Positions 16,879 through 24,525 of a stretch of 64,000 nucleotides of DNA are shown in pieces. A program made the translations under genes and the position numbers. Position 1 is the first letter of the stretch. Every line of letters begins with the position of its first letter. The notes under the pieces were generated by a model. That model did no database searches, was not told the DNA's origin, and was given only the letters and a program-made list of their open reading frames with translations. Origin of the DNA: Betaproteobacteria bacterium (GTDB taxonomy: Bacteria > Pseudomonadota > Gammaproteobacteria > Burkholderiales > SG8-39); NCBI GenBank assembly GCA_016195915.1, contig JACPYS010000049.1, forward strand, positions 1 to 64,000, read 5' to 3'.

Positions 16879-17274
16879 TCAAGCCCCCACGATCAGTCTG
16901 CCCTCCAACTCCTCGTGCTTGTCGCCGCAGAAGATGTCGCACAGGAACGGGAATTCTCCCGCCTTGTCGGGGGTAAAGCGCACCTGGGTCACCTTGCCTG
17001 GCATCACGATCTCCGCCCTCGCGTGGAAATCGGGGACCGCAAAACCATGCGGCACGTCGAGCGACGTGATCTCGATTACGAGCGGCACGCCCTTCTTGAC
17101 GACGATCACTTTCTTTGAAAACTCGAACCGCTTGACCGTCATCTTGATCACCACCTCGCGCGATGCGGCGGCGACGTGATATGCGCCCGGACCCAGGGCC
17201 GCCGGTGCGGCGGCTGCCAGCGCCGCCTTGAGCCAGCGCCGGCGCGTCCATGCCGCGATTGCGTCTGTCCTCAT
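16879..17274 (-). CDS. Exported CuA-like cupredoxin-domain protein
   Basis: A 131-residue protein with a twin-arginine-like signal (TRRRWLKAALAAAAPAAL) and one cupredoxin domain. The C-terminal loop reads CDIFCGDKHEEL, which matches the CuA pattern CxxxCxxxHxxM of cytochrome oxidase subunit II and NosZ, except that the last Met position is Leu. The earlier His ligand is in VPHGFAVPDF. It probably holds copper and carries electrons in the periplasm. The start overlaps the stop of the phosphoesterase gene by four bases (ATGA), so the two are co-translated. Confidence 0.82.
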   Translation of the reverse strand: MRTDAIAAWTRRRWLKAALAAAAPAALGPGAYHVAAASREVVIKMTVKRFEFSKKVIVVKKGVPLVIEITSLDVPHGFAVPDFHARAEIVMPGKVTQVRFTPDKAGEFPFLCDIFCGDKHEELEGRLIVGA

Positions 17275-18170
17275 GTTTTCTTCACCACCGGATATTCGGT
17301 CAGATCGAACCGGTACGCCGCGGGCTCGGCCGCGACCTGACGAAAGCCCAGGCCACTGTAGGGTTGCGCCGGATTCCACGCCAGGGGCGCGCGCTTGGGC
17401 TGCGATCCCGGCGCCGGCAACGGGAAGATCAGTGATTTCGCGGCATGGTGCTGGATATGTCCGGTGGCGTGGTGGTGTTCCTGGTGAATGTGACCGTAGA
17501 ACACCGTCGCATTCTTGAAAGGCATCAGCATCTCGACCGCCTTGGCGCCGTCCCGCGTCGCCCAGTCCCACTGCGGCATCAGATCGAACAGCGGCCGATG
17601 GGTGAACACGACGATGCGCGTATCCCGCTCGAGCGGGTCGAGTTGAGACTTGAACCACGCGAGCTGTTCCTCGCCCAGTGCGGCGGCGGGATCGGACACG
17701 TTGTCGAGGACGATGAAGTGCACGCCCTTGTGGTCGAAAGTGTAGTGGGTCTGGCCGAAGTACTCGCTGTACGCTTTGCCTCGGTCCAACGAGGCGTCGT
17801 GTTCGCCGGGAATGAACTTCACGTCCTTGGCCTTGATTGCGGAGACGATCTCCTTGAACTGCGTCAGGCGGCGGCGTCGCTCTTGTGGATCGTCGGTCGT
17901 ATGGGTCAGGTCGCCGGTAAAGATGACGAAGTCGGGTTGTGGCGATAGCTCATTGACGGCAGCGATGGCCTTCTGCAGCGTGCCGCCGGCGTCGGGATTC
18001 GGCGCTCCCTGAAAACCCCAATGTGTATCCGAGAGCTGGACCCACAGGAAGTCGTCGGCCTTAGCCATGGCTTGCGCTTCGGCCCAGCCGGGCAATCCCG
18101 ATGCGAACACCGCGCCGCCCACGCCGGCCAGCTTGAGAAACTGGCGACGGTTGAAGTTGGAATGATTCAT
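17271..18170 (-). CDS. Tat-exported metallophosphoesterase
   Basis: A 299-residue protein with a Tat signal (NRRQFLKLAGVGGAVF). The calcineurin-like metal motifs are WVQLSDTHWG, FVIFTGDLTH, FIPGEHDAS and, later, FTHRPLFD and FYGHIHQEHHH. These supply the two-metal site of periplasmic phosphohydrolases. The ATG at 18170 sits behind a GGAGG site. It leads a two-gene operon with the CuA-like cupredoxin and is divergent from the sigma factor gene, which could control it. The substrate is unknown. Confidence 0.87.
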   Translation of the reverse strand: MNHSNFNRRQFLKLAGVGGAVFASGLPGWAEAQAMAKADDFLWVQLSDTHWGFQGAPNPDAGGTLQKAIAAVNELSPQPDFVIFTGDLTHTTDDPQERRRRLTQFKEIVSAIKAKDVKFIPGEHDASLDRGKAYSEYFGQTHYTFDHKGVHFIVLDNVSDPAAALGEEQLAWFKSQLDPLERDTRIVVFTHRPLFDLMPQWDWATRDGAKAVEMLMPFKNATVFYGHIHQEHHHATGHIQHHAAKSLIFPLPAPGSQPKRAPLAWNPAQPYSGLGFRQVAAEPAAYRFDLTEYPVVKKT

Positions 18171-18330
18171 TGCTGCCTCCGGATCGTAGTAAGGTTGATA
18201 TTGACGGCGCGAACATGCCGCCTCCACCAAGCCCTACCGCCGGCGAGTCCGCATCATTCCGCGCGGAATAAATTCTTCAGCGCGTTGGTAGTAGCCATGC
18301 AGAACCGGTTGGATTTGCGCCACGGAACGA

Positions 18331-18906
18331 ATGATGTTCGGATTCGGTAGGACCCAGGAGAAACGGCCCGACTCCCGGTTCGCCAGACTGGTCACGCCCC
18401 ATCTGGATGCGGCGTACAACCTGGCGCGCTGGCTGTCGGGCGACGACGCCCACGCGCAGGACATCGCGCAGGAAGCGCTCGCGCGGGCGTGGCAGTACTT
18501 CGCCTCGTTTCGCGGCGAGGAAGGCCGGCCATGGCTGCTCGGCATCGTGCGCCGCGTGTTCTTCGACTGGCGTTCGGCGCGCAAGAGCCGGGCGCAGCAC
18601 GAAGAGCCGATCGAGCTCGAAACGCACGAGCACGTGGCCGACGACTCGATCTGGGCTGAGAGCCCGGAGAACTGGACCGAGCGCCTGTCAGATGCCGAAG
18701 CGTTGAATGCGGCGCTCGCGACTCTGCCGGTGCATTTCCGCGAGGCGCTGGTGCTGCGCGAGTTGGAGGATCTGTCGTACAAGGAAATCGCGCGCGTCAT
18801 CGACGCACCGGTGGGCACGGTCATGTCACGCCTGGCGCGCGCGCGCGAAATGATGCTGCGCGCACTGAAAGACAAGGGAATGAACGCCTATGAACGAAAA
18901 GGATGA
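18331..18906 (+). CDS. ECF-type RNA polymerase sigma factor
   Basis: A 191-residue protein with region 2 (YNLARWLSGDDAHAQDIAQE, then ARAWQYFASFRGE) and region 4 (LPVHFREALVLRELEDLSYK with EIARVIDAPVGTVMSRLARA following). The region-4 helix-turn-helix is typical of ECF sigma-70 factors. The C-terminus overlaps the next gene by 17 bp, and that gene encodes a likely anti-sigma factor. Divergent copper and phosphoesterase genes are possible targets, but no promoter motif was verified. Confidence 0.9.
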   Translation: MMFGFGRTQEKRPDSRFARLVTPHLDAAYNLARWLSGDDAHAQDIAQEALARAWQYFASFRGEEGRPWLLGIVRRVFFDWRSARKSRAQHEEPIELETHEHVADDSIWAESPENWTERLSDAEALNAALATLPVHFREALVLRELEDLSYKEIARVIDAPVGTVMSRLARAREMMLRALKDKGMNAYERKG

Positions 18907-19672
18907 ACGCCTGCTGACGGCGCTGATCGACGGCGAAGCCGACGATGGCGAGCGGCGCGGCTTGCTGGGGCCCGTGGATGCCACCGCGCCGCTATCTGCG
19001 TCGCTGCTCAAGCGCCATGCGGTGCTACGCGCCTTGAGCGACGCGACGCGCGCGCACGCGCGGCGCCATCGCGCGCCGCGCAGCTTGAGTGCGTTGCCCG
19101 CGCGACTGGTTCAAGCGCACGGGTTCGAGCGGGAAGTCCGCGAACGCACCGGCTGGCGCAACCGATGGAACTTGCGGCTGGCGGGCGCGATGGCCTCGAC
19201 GGCGCTGGTCTCGGTTGTCGCAACCGTGCTGGTGCTCGGCGTTGCGAGAAGCGATGCTGACGAGACCCAACTGGTCTCGGCCCACCTGCGCTCGATGATG
19301 TCGGCACACGCGGTCGATGTCGCGTCCTCCGACAGTCACACCGTCAAGCCCTGGTTCAGCGGCCGGCTGAGATACGCGCCGCCGGTCGAGGACTTCGCGG
19401 CGCAGGGCTTCACGCTGGTGGGTGGACGGCTCGAAGTGTTCGAACAGGAGCCGGTGGCCGCGCTGGTCTACCGCCGCAAGCAGCACTTGGTCAATCTCTA
19501 CGTGCTGCCGGTGAAACAGGCTGGCCGTCTCGGCTCCCTCGGCGATGCGCGGCACAATGGATTCAATATCGCCGCGCGCAGGGAACGCGAGTTCACCTAT
19601 ATCGCGGTGTCCGACCTGAACATGGTTGAGTTGAAAGAGCTCCTGAAGTTGGCGGCCGCGCCGCACGGGTAG
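18890..19672 (+). CDS. Transmembrane anti-sigma factor
   Basis: A 260-residue protein. The N-terminal cytoplasmic part (about 1-95) begins MNEKDERLLTALIDGEADD, typical of anti-sigma domains. A single membrane helix follows (AGAMASTALVSVVATVLVLG, about residues 98-117). The periplasmic part ends in a sensor-like domain (FTLVGGRLEVFEQEPVAALV). It overlaps the ECF sigma gene, which fits a sigma/anti-sigma pair. No zinc-binding HxxxCxxC motif is seen. Confidence 0.82.
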   Translation: MNEKDERLLTALIDGEADDGERRGLLGPVDATAPLSASLLKRHAVLRALSDATRAHARRHRAPRSLSALPARLVQAHGFEREVRERTGWRNRWNLRLAGAMASTALVSVVATVLVLGVARSDADETQLVSAHLRSMMSAHAVDVASSDSHTVKPWFSGRLRYAPPVEDFAAQGFTLVGGRLEVFEQEPVAALVYRRKQHLVNLYVLPVKQAGRLGSLGDARHNGFNIAARREREFTYIAVSDLNMVELKELLKLAAAPHG

Positions 19673-19775
19673 CGGGCGTCGAAGCGACGTGCCAGTCCGC
19701 GGCGAAACGAGCGGCTTTATTGTCTTACTATACGTTCGTAGGAAGCCCGGCAATCCGATTCATCAAGGAGGAACA

Positions 19776-20231
19776 ATGAAACAGGCAGCAATCGCCGCAC
19801 TGTTGGCCGCCGGCACCACCTTCACGGCCATCCCCGACGCTGTTGCCCAGCAGGCTGCAACCGTGAAGAGCGCACCGCAGGCCAATGTGAAGTACAAGGT
19901 CGTGTTCCAGGTGAGCGACAACGATCCGGCGAAGTGGAACCTGGCGCTCAACAACGCGAAAAACGTCCAGGCGGATCTGGGCAAGGAAAACGTCGAGACC
20001 GAGATCGTCGCCTACGGCCCGGGCCTTAACATGCTAAGGACCGAGTCCAAGGTGGCGGACCGGCTCAACGGCGCGCTCGACGACAACGTTGCGCTCATTG
20101 CCTGCGACAACACGATGCACAACATGAAACTCACCAACGCGGACCTGATTGGCGGAATCGGCCACGTCAAGGCCGGCGTGGTGCACCTGATGGAGAGGCA
20201 GCGCCAGGGCTGGAGCTATATCCGCCCATAG
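19776..20231 (+). CDS. Exported DsrE-family protein
   Basis: A 151-residue protein with a signal peptide (residues 1-24, ending AVAQ) and a DsrE/DsrF-like fold: YKVVFQVSDNDPAKWNLALN, then VETEIVAYGPGLNML, then VALIACDNTMHNMKL. The cysteine in IACDNTM is at the position used by sulfur-relay members. Export suggests a periplasmic sulfur or thiol role, which would suit an organism with MtoX releasing H2S. The ATG at 19776 follows a near-perfect AAGGAGG. Confidence 0.82.
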   Translation: MKQAAIAALLAAGTTFTAIPDAVAQQAATVKSAPQANVKYKVVFQVSDNDPAKWNLALNNAKNVQADLGKENVETEIVAYGPGLNMLRTESKVADRLNGALDDNVALIACDNTMHNMKLTNADLIGGIGHVKAGVVHLMERQRQGWSYIRP

Positions 20232-20252
20232 TTCTACCCGCCAGCCACGGTT

Positions 20253-20522
20253 TTACCCGCCAGCCACGCGCCCGATCGCACAGCTCACGTACGATTTCGC
20301 CTTCGAAGACAGATTGTTCGCGCCCGGTTCCGGGTAGCCGATCTCGGCAAGGGCGCGAAGCGCATCGTCGCGCACCGCGGTCTCGGATCCGAGCGTCACG
20401 CGTCCTTTGGCGACATCGACGTCGACCTCGACGACCCCGGGGATGGTCTTGAGCCGCCGGGTAATGGAGGCGGCGCAGCCGCCGCACTTGATGTTCTCAA
20501 CGGTGATCTCGGTCTTTAGCAT
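20253..20522 (-). CDS. Heavy-metal-associated (HMA) domain protein
   Basis: An 89-residue protein whose first 65 residues form an HMA domain: ITVENIKCGGCAASITRRL carries the metal-binding CxxC, followed by GVVEVDVDVAKGRVTL. Such proteins shuttle copper or other soft metals. The tail (SSKAKSYVSCAIGRVAGG) is an extension with one more cysteine. A 15-base sequence near the 3' end occurs twice in tandem (about 20234-20271). It lies downstream of trxC in the same direction. Confidence 0.85.
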   Translation of the reverse strand: MLKTEITVENIKCGGCAASITRRLKTIPGVVEVDVDVAKGRVTLGSETAVRDDALRALAEIGYPEPGANNLSSKAKSYVSCAIGRVAGG

Positions 20523-20547
20523 GGTCGTTCACTCCTATGAAGGTTCG

Positions 20548-21000
20548 TTACACGCACTCGCTGCGTACCCAGTTCAAAAACCGCCCGAGGTCCATTGCCC
20601 CGGAAGTCCGCGCCACTTCCCTGCCGTCCCTGAAGATCACGAAAGTCGGAATGCCGCGGATGCCGAAGCGTGCTGCGAGCCCGGGCTGCTCGTCGGTATT
20701 GACCTTCGCCAGCCGGGCGCGCGTTTCCAGTTCTGCGGCGGTACGTTCGTACACGGGCGTCATCGACTTGCACGGGCCGCACCACGGCGCCCAGAAATCG
20801 ATCACCAGCGGCAGGTCGCTGTTCTCGATGTGTTTGTCGATGTTCGCCTCGGTGAGCGCGAACGGGCGCGGCTCCAGCAGCGGCTGTTTGCATCCGCCGC
20901 ATACCGGGGCGTCGGCGAGGCGCTCCGCCGGTACCCGATTCGTCTTGTGGCAGTGCGGGCAGACGGCGCGTACGACCGCGGTTTCAGTTGCAGTGCTCAT
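20548..21000 (-). CDS. trxC: Thioredoxin 2
   Basis: A 150-residue protein with the N-terminal zinc-binding CPHC and CGGC pairs (residues 14-37) and a thioredoxin domain with WCGPC, the combination that defines TrxC. cis-Pro is in GIRGIPTFVIF. It reduces cytoplasmic disulfides and is usually induced by oxidative stress. It sits between the HMA gene and a DUF2892 gene on the same strand, with short gaps, so a small redox and metal operon is likely. Confidence 0.93.
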   Translation of the reverse strand: MSTATETAVVRAVCPHCHKTNRVPAERLADAPVCGGCKQPLLEPRPFALTEANIDKHIENSDLPLVIDFWAPWCGPCKSMTPVYERTAAELETRARLAKVNTDEQPGLAARFGIRGIPTFVIFRDGREVARTSGAMDLGRFLNWVRSECV

Positions 21001-21018
21001 CTCTTCCCCTCCTGAGCG

Positions 21019-21231
21019 TCAGGCGGCAGCGTCCTTCACGCCGAGCATGCGCAGAATGTTCTCCAGCGGGCAGAAGCGGGTGAAACCGCTCTGAAACAGG
21101 TTCGCGCCGACAAAGGCCGTAAACCACAGCCAGTTCGCGCTCACGAACGACGGACTGCCGGGCACGCCCAGCGCAAGGGAAAGCAGCACGAACAATCCCG
21201 CGAATATGCGGATCAGGCGGTTCAGCGTCAT
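21019..21231 (-). CDS. DUF2892 (YgaP-type) small membrane protein
   Basis: A 70-residue protein with two hydrophobic segments, IFAGLFVLLSLALGV and WLWFTAFVGANLFQSGF, followed by FCPLENILRMLGV. This is the DUF2892 pattern, found alone or fused to rhodanese domains as in YgaP. It is membrane-bound; the role is unknown but often linked to sulfur or thiol metabolism. The ATG at 21231 is the only start that begins the conserved region. Confidence 0.85.
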   Translation of the reverse strand: MTLNRLIRIFAGLFVLLSLALGVPGSPSFVSANWLWFTAFVGANLFQSGFTRFCPLENILRMLGVKDAAA

Positions 21232-21360
21232 GAGTGACACTCCTGTCAGGTTTTTGCCCCGGCGCCGCGCCGTGGCGTTCGATGGTGAGAATAGGCCGGC
21301 CGGACGCGCCGGTCTGTGACTGAGGTCACTCGTGTCGCTGCCCAATCCCGCCCGGACCCC

Positions 21361-22383
21361 TTACGGAATCAGCAACACCTTGCCGAAGTTCTTGCGGTCC
21401 TGGATATAGTGGTGCGCTGCAGGCGCCTCGTCGAAGCTGAACCTCCGCGCGATTTGCGGCCGAACGACGCCGTTCCTCCAAAGCTCGAGCAGCCGGTCAG
21501 CCCAGGCACGGATGCGATCGACCTCGCCCCACAAGTGTCCGAGGTTGACGCCGAACACGCCCTTGTTCTCATTGATGAGCGAAACCGGCGTGAACTGCAG
21601 CCACGGCATGCTTGCCATCGTACGCAGCATGCTGACGATGTTGCGACGCTTGCCGGTGGCTGCCGACGAGATGCCGAACATGCCGAGACGCCCGGTCGGC
21701 GAAAGCAGCCGGTAGCCCTTCTTGAACGACTCGCCGCCGATCGCGTCGAGAATGAGTTCGACCCCGCGACCTCGTGTGATCTCGCGCGCGCGCACTTCAA
21801 AATCTTCGCTGCGGTAGTCGATCAGGTGATCCACGCCAAGGCCGCGCAGCGCGGCATGTTTGGAAGCCGACGCGGTGCCGATTACGGTAGCCCCGATGTG
21901 CCTGGCGATCTGCGCCGCGGCGATGCCGACGCCGCCGCCGGCCGAGTGCACCAGCACCGTCTCACCGGCCTTCAGACCGCCCATCACGACAATCAACTGC
22001 CAGGCAGTGAAATAGTTGACGGGGAGCGCGGCACCCTGCTCGGCCGACATGTCATCCGGGCGCGCAAAGACCCGATTCGCAGGAACGCACACCACATCGG
22101 CGTATCCGCCGAAGTGCGTGAGCGCGAACACGGCGCGACCGACCCAATCGGGATCGACGCCTGCTCCCACCGCGTCGACTCGGCCGCCGACCTCGTAGCC
22201 GGCCACCACGGGGATGGCGGGCAGGTCCGGGTACAGACCCATACGCCCGAGAATATCGGCAAAGTTGACCCCGCTCGCTTCGACGCGGATTCGAAGTGTG
22301 CCGGCTCCCGGCTCCGGATCAGGTGCCTCTTTGACCCTGAGAACCTCCGGCGCGCCCGGTTGCGTGATCCAGATTTGTCGCAT
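21361..22383 (-). CDS. Zinc-independent quinone oxidoreductase-like (MDR superfamily)
   Basis: A 340-residue cytoplasmic protein of the medium-chain dehydrogenase superfamily. It has the quinone-reductase branch features: VEASGVNFADILGRMGLY near residue 35, and the NADPH-binding HSAGGGVGIAAAQIAR near residue 145. No structural zinc cysteine cluster is present. It starts 36 bp after the stop of the small subunit of complex A, so it could be the last gene of that operon, although its function does not require this. Confidence 0.85.
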   Translation of the reverse strand: MRQIWITQPGAPEVLRVKEAPDPEPGAGTLRIRVEASGVNFADILGRMGLYPDLPAIPVVAGYEVGGRVDAVGAGVDPDWVGRAVFALTHFGGYADVVCVPANRVFARPDDMSAEQGAALPVNYFTAWQLIVVMGGLKAGETVLVHSAGGGVGIAAAQIARHIGATVIGTASASKHAALRGLGVDHLIDYRSEDFEVRAREITRGRGVELILDAIGGESFKKGYRLLSPTGRLGMFGISSAATGKRRNIVSMLRTMASMPWLQFTPVSLINENKGVFGVNLGHLWGEVDRIRAWADRLLELWRNGVVRPQIARRFSFDEAPAAHHYIQDRKNFGKVLLIP

Positions 22384-22419
22384 AGGTGAAGTCTCCGTCG
22401 CTGCTTGGACCCAGCACAG

Positions 22420-22935
22420 TCAGGTTTTCCTGCCGATGGCCTCGAGGATGCCGCGCATGAGATCGAGCGGCGTCGGCGGGCAGCCGAGGATGACGGCATC
22501 GACGGGGATCACATTCGATACGGCGCCGCAGGAGGCGTAGCTCGTGCCGAACTCGCCGCCGTCCGCGCCGCATGCGCCGACCGCGATCACGAGCCTCGGT
22601 TCGGGCGTTGCGTCGTAGGTGCGACGCAGGGCCGCCTCCATGTGGCGCGACACCGGGCCGGTCACCAGCAGCATATCGGCGTGGCGCGGGCTCGCAACGA
22701 AATGCACGCCAAAACGCTCGATCCCGTAATAGGGATTGTTGAGCGCATGGATTTCGAGTTCGCAGCCGTTGCAGGAGCCCGCGTCCACTTCACGAATGGC
22801 GAGGCTCCCGCCGAACTGCGCGCCGATGCCGGCCTTCAGCTGCGCACCGATTTCGGTCAGCGCAGGTTCATCGAGCCTCGGCACTGGCTCGGTGACGATG
22901 CCGATACGCTGGATTTTTCCGAAGATGCGCAGCAT
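22420..22935 (-). CDS. Complex A: small Fe-S subunit, NuoB/HyfI-like
   Basis: A 171-residue soluble subunit of the complex I/hydrogenase-4 type. The [4Fe-4S] cysteines are seen in DAGSCNGCELEI, VIAVGACGADGG and VILGCPPTPLDLM. There is no fused ferredoxin domain, unlike its paralogue at 35356-36171. It is the last of six genes, starting 3 bp after the stop of the large subunit. It should carry electrons to the large subunit, whose NiFe ligands are missing. Confidence 0.87.
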   Translation of the reverse strand: MLRIFGKIQRIGIVTEPVPRLDEPALTEIGAQLKAGIGAQFGGSLAIREVDAGSCNGCELEIHALNNPYYGIERFGVHFVASPRHADMLLVTGPVSRHMEAALRRTYDATPEPRLVIAVGACGADGGEFGTSYASCGAVSNVIPVDAVILGCPPTPLDLMRGILEAIGRKT

Positions 22936-22938
22936 GGT

Positions 22939-24525
22939 CTACAGGTCGTGTCCCGAGTAGGATCCGTTCACCGATTTGTTGCACACCGGGAAGTCCGGCA
23001 CGATGTTGTCGTGGATCAGCAGTTCGAGCGCCGGCCAGGTGGTCCATGATGGATCACGCGGGAAGAAGCGCGCGATCCGGCCGTCTGCGCCGAAGCGCAC
23101 GAAACTCAAGATCTCTCCGCGCCAGCCCTCGATGAGCCCCAGACCCTCGGCGTCCGCCGCCGGAGGCGTCCATCGGGCGCATATCGCTCCGGCGGGCAGC
23201 CCGGCCAGCAGCCCCTCGATCAGGTCGAAGGAGGCGGCAGTTTCCTCGAGCCGCGTGCGCGCGCGCGCGTTGACGTCGCCGTAGTGATGCAGCGGTACCT
23301 TGACTGTTAGCTGGTCGTAGGGCGGGTACGGCGCATCACGCCGAACATCGATATCCGTTCCGGACGCGCGCCCGACATAGCCGACGCAGCCGAGCGCCTT
23401 GGCGTATTCAGGCTTGAGCACGCCGGTGCCGCGCACCCGGTCCGCGACCGAGGGCAGATCGTTGATGATGGACATCAGCTTGACGATCTGTTTGCGCAAG
23501 GCGCCGACCTCGTTGCGCATGGCCGCGATGAAGCGCTCATCCAGGTCCGCCGCCACGCCGCCGGGGACGATGCAATCCATCATGAAGCGATGGCCGAAAG
23601 CCTCGCGCGAGACGCGCTGCCATTCCTCGCGCAGCCGGGCGAACTGGTAGAAACCGAAGGCGAAAGCGATGTCGTTGAGCATCGCGCCGATGTCGCCGAC
23701 ATGATTGGCGACGCGCTCGCGCTCGCACATCAGGGCGCGCAGCCAGAGGGCGCGAGGCGGCACGACCAGGCCGACCGCCTTCTCCATCGCCATGCACGCC
23801 GCCCAGGCATGCGCGACGGTGGAGTCGCCCGAGACGCGCCCGGCCAGCCGTGCCAGGCCCTCGGCGTCGCGGCCCTCGGCGATCTTCTCGATGCCTTTGT
23901 GGGTGTAGCCAAGACGTTCTTCGAGCTTGAGCACAGTTTCGCCTACGGCTTGAAAGCGAAAATGCCCCGGTTCGATGATGCCCGCGTGCACCGGCCCAAC
24001 CGGGATTTCGTACACGCCGCTGCCCTGGGCGAGCAGAAAGCTGTACTGGTGATCGGACGGCGTCTGCGCCTGCGGCCTGCCCGCCGCGGGGAAATCCCGG
24101 CGTAGCGGGAACTCGGAATCCTTCCACGCCTGATGGCGGGTCCAGCGGCGCGCGTCCGGGTGGCCGGAGAAGACGACGCCCAGCATGTCGCGGATGTGGC
24201 GCTCGGGACGGTCAGCGCCGGGAAAGGAAGCTGTGTGCGAAGAGAGGACAGGCGCGGCGCGGGGCACGGCCGTTCGCGCGACAAGGTAGGCGCCAGCCTT
24301 CTCGAAACAGGCGTTGATGCGGGTCGTCTCGCCCCGATCCTCACCCCAGCCCGCGACCCAGCGACACCCCCAGGCCCGGGCCTCAATGCCGAGCCGGCTC
24401 CAGTCCTCGGATTGAACCAGGATGAGTTGCGCCGGCGCGAGCCCTGCCGATGCCTGTTCCTCGACGCGCAAGCCGGCTTGTGCGAGGCGGACCAGAAACG
24501 GTGTGAATTGATCCTGCGGCGTCAT
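22939..24525 (-). CDS. Complex A: large subunit, HyfG-like, lacking NiFe ligands
   Basis: A 528-residue fusion of a NuoC-like 30-kDa domain (about 1-150) and a NuoD/HyfG-like 49-kDa domain (GPVHAGIIEPGHFRF at about 178-192). Where NiFe hydrogenases have RxCGxC, this protein has RVSGDST (residues 230-236), with Ser232 and Ser235 at the cysteine positions. The C-terminal CxxC is also gone: SVNGSYSGHDL has Ser522 and Gly525. It therefore cannot bind a NiFe centre in the known way and resembles the energy-converting hydrogenase related (Ehr) group. The ATG at 24525 overlaps the preceding stop as ATGA. Confidence 0.88.
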   Translation of the reverse strand: MTPQDQFTPFLVRLAQAGLRVEEQASAGLAPAQLILVQSEDWSRLGIEARAWGCRWVAGWGEDRGETTRINACFEKAGAYLVARTAVPRAAPVLSSHTASFPGADRPERHIRDMLGVVFSGHPDARRWTRHQAWKDSEFPLRRDFPAAGRPQAQTPSDHQYSFLLAQGSGVYEIPVGPVHAGIIEPGHFRFQAVGETVLKLEERLGYTHKGIEKIAEGRDAEGLARLAGRVSGDSTVAHAWAACMAMEKAVGLVVPPRALWLRALMCERERVANHVGDIGAMLNDIAFAFGFYQFARLREEWQRVSREAFGHRFMMDCIVPGGVAADLDERFIAAMRNEVGALRKQIVKLMSIINDLPSVADRVRGTGVLKPEYAKALGCVGYVGRASGTDIDVRRDAPYPPYDQLTVKVPLHHYGDVNARARTRLEETAASFDLIEGLLAGLPAGAICARWTPPAADAEGLGLIEGWRGEILSFVRFGADGRIARFFPRDPSWTTWPALELLIHDNIVPDFPVCNKSVNGSYSGHDL

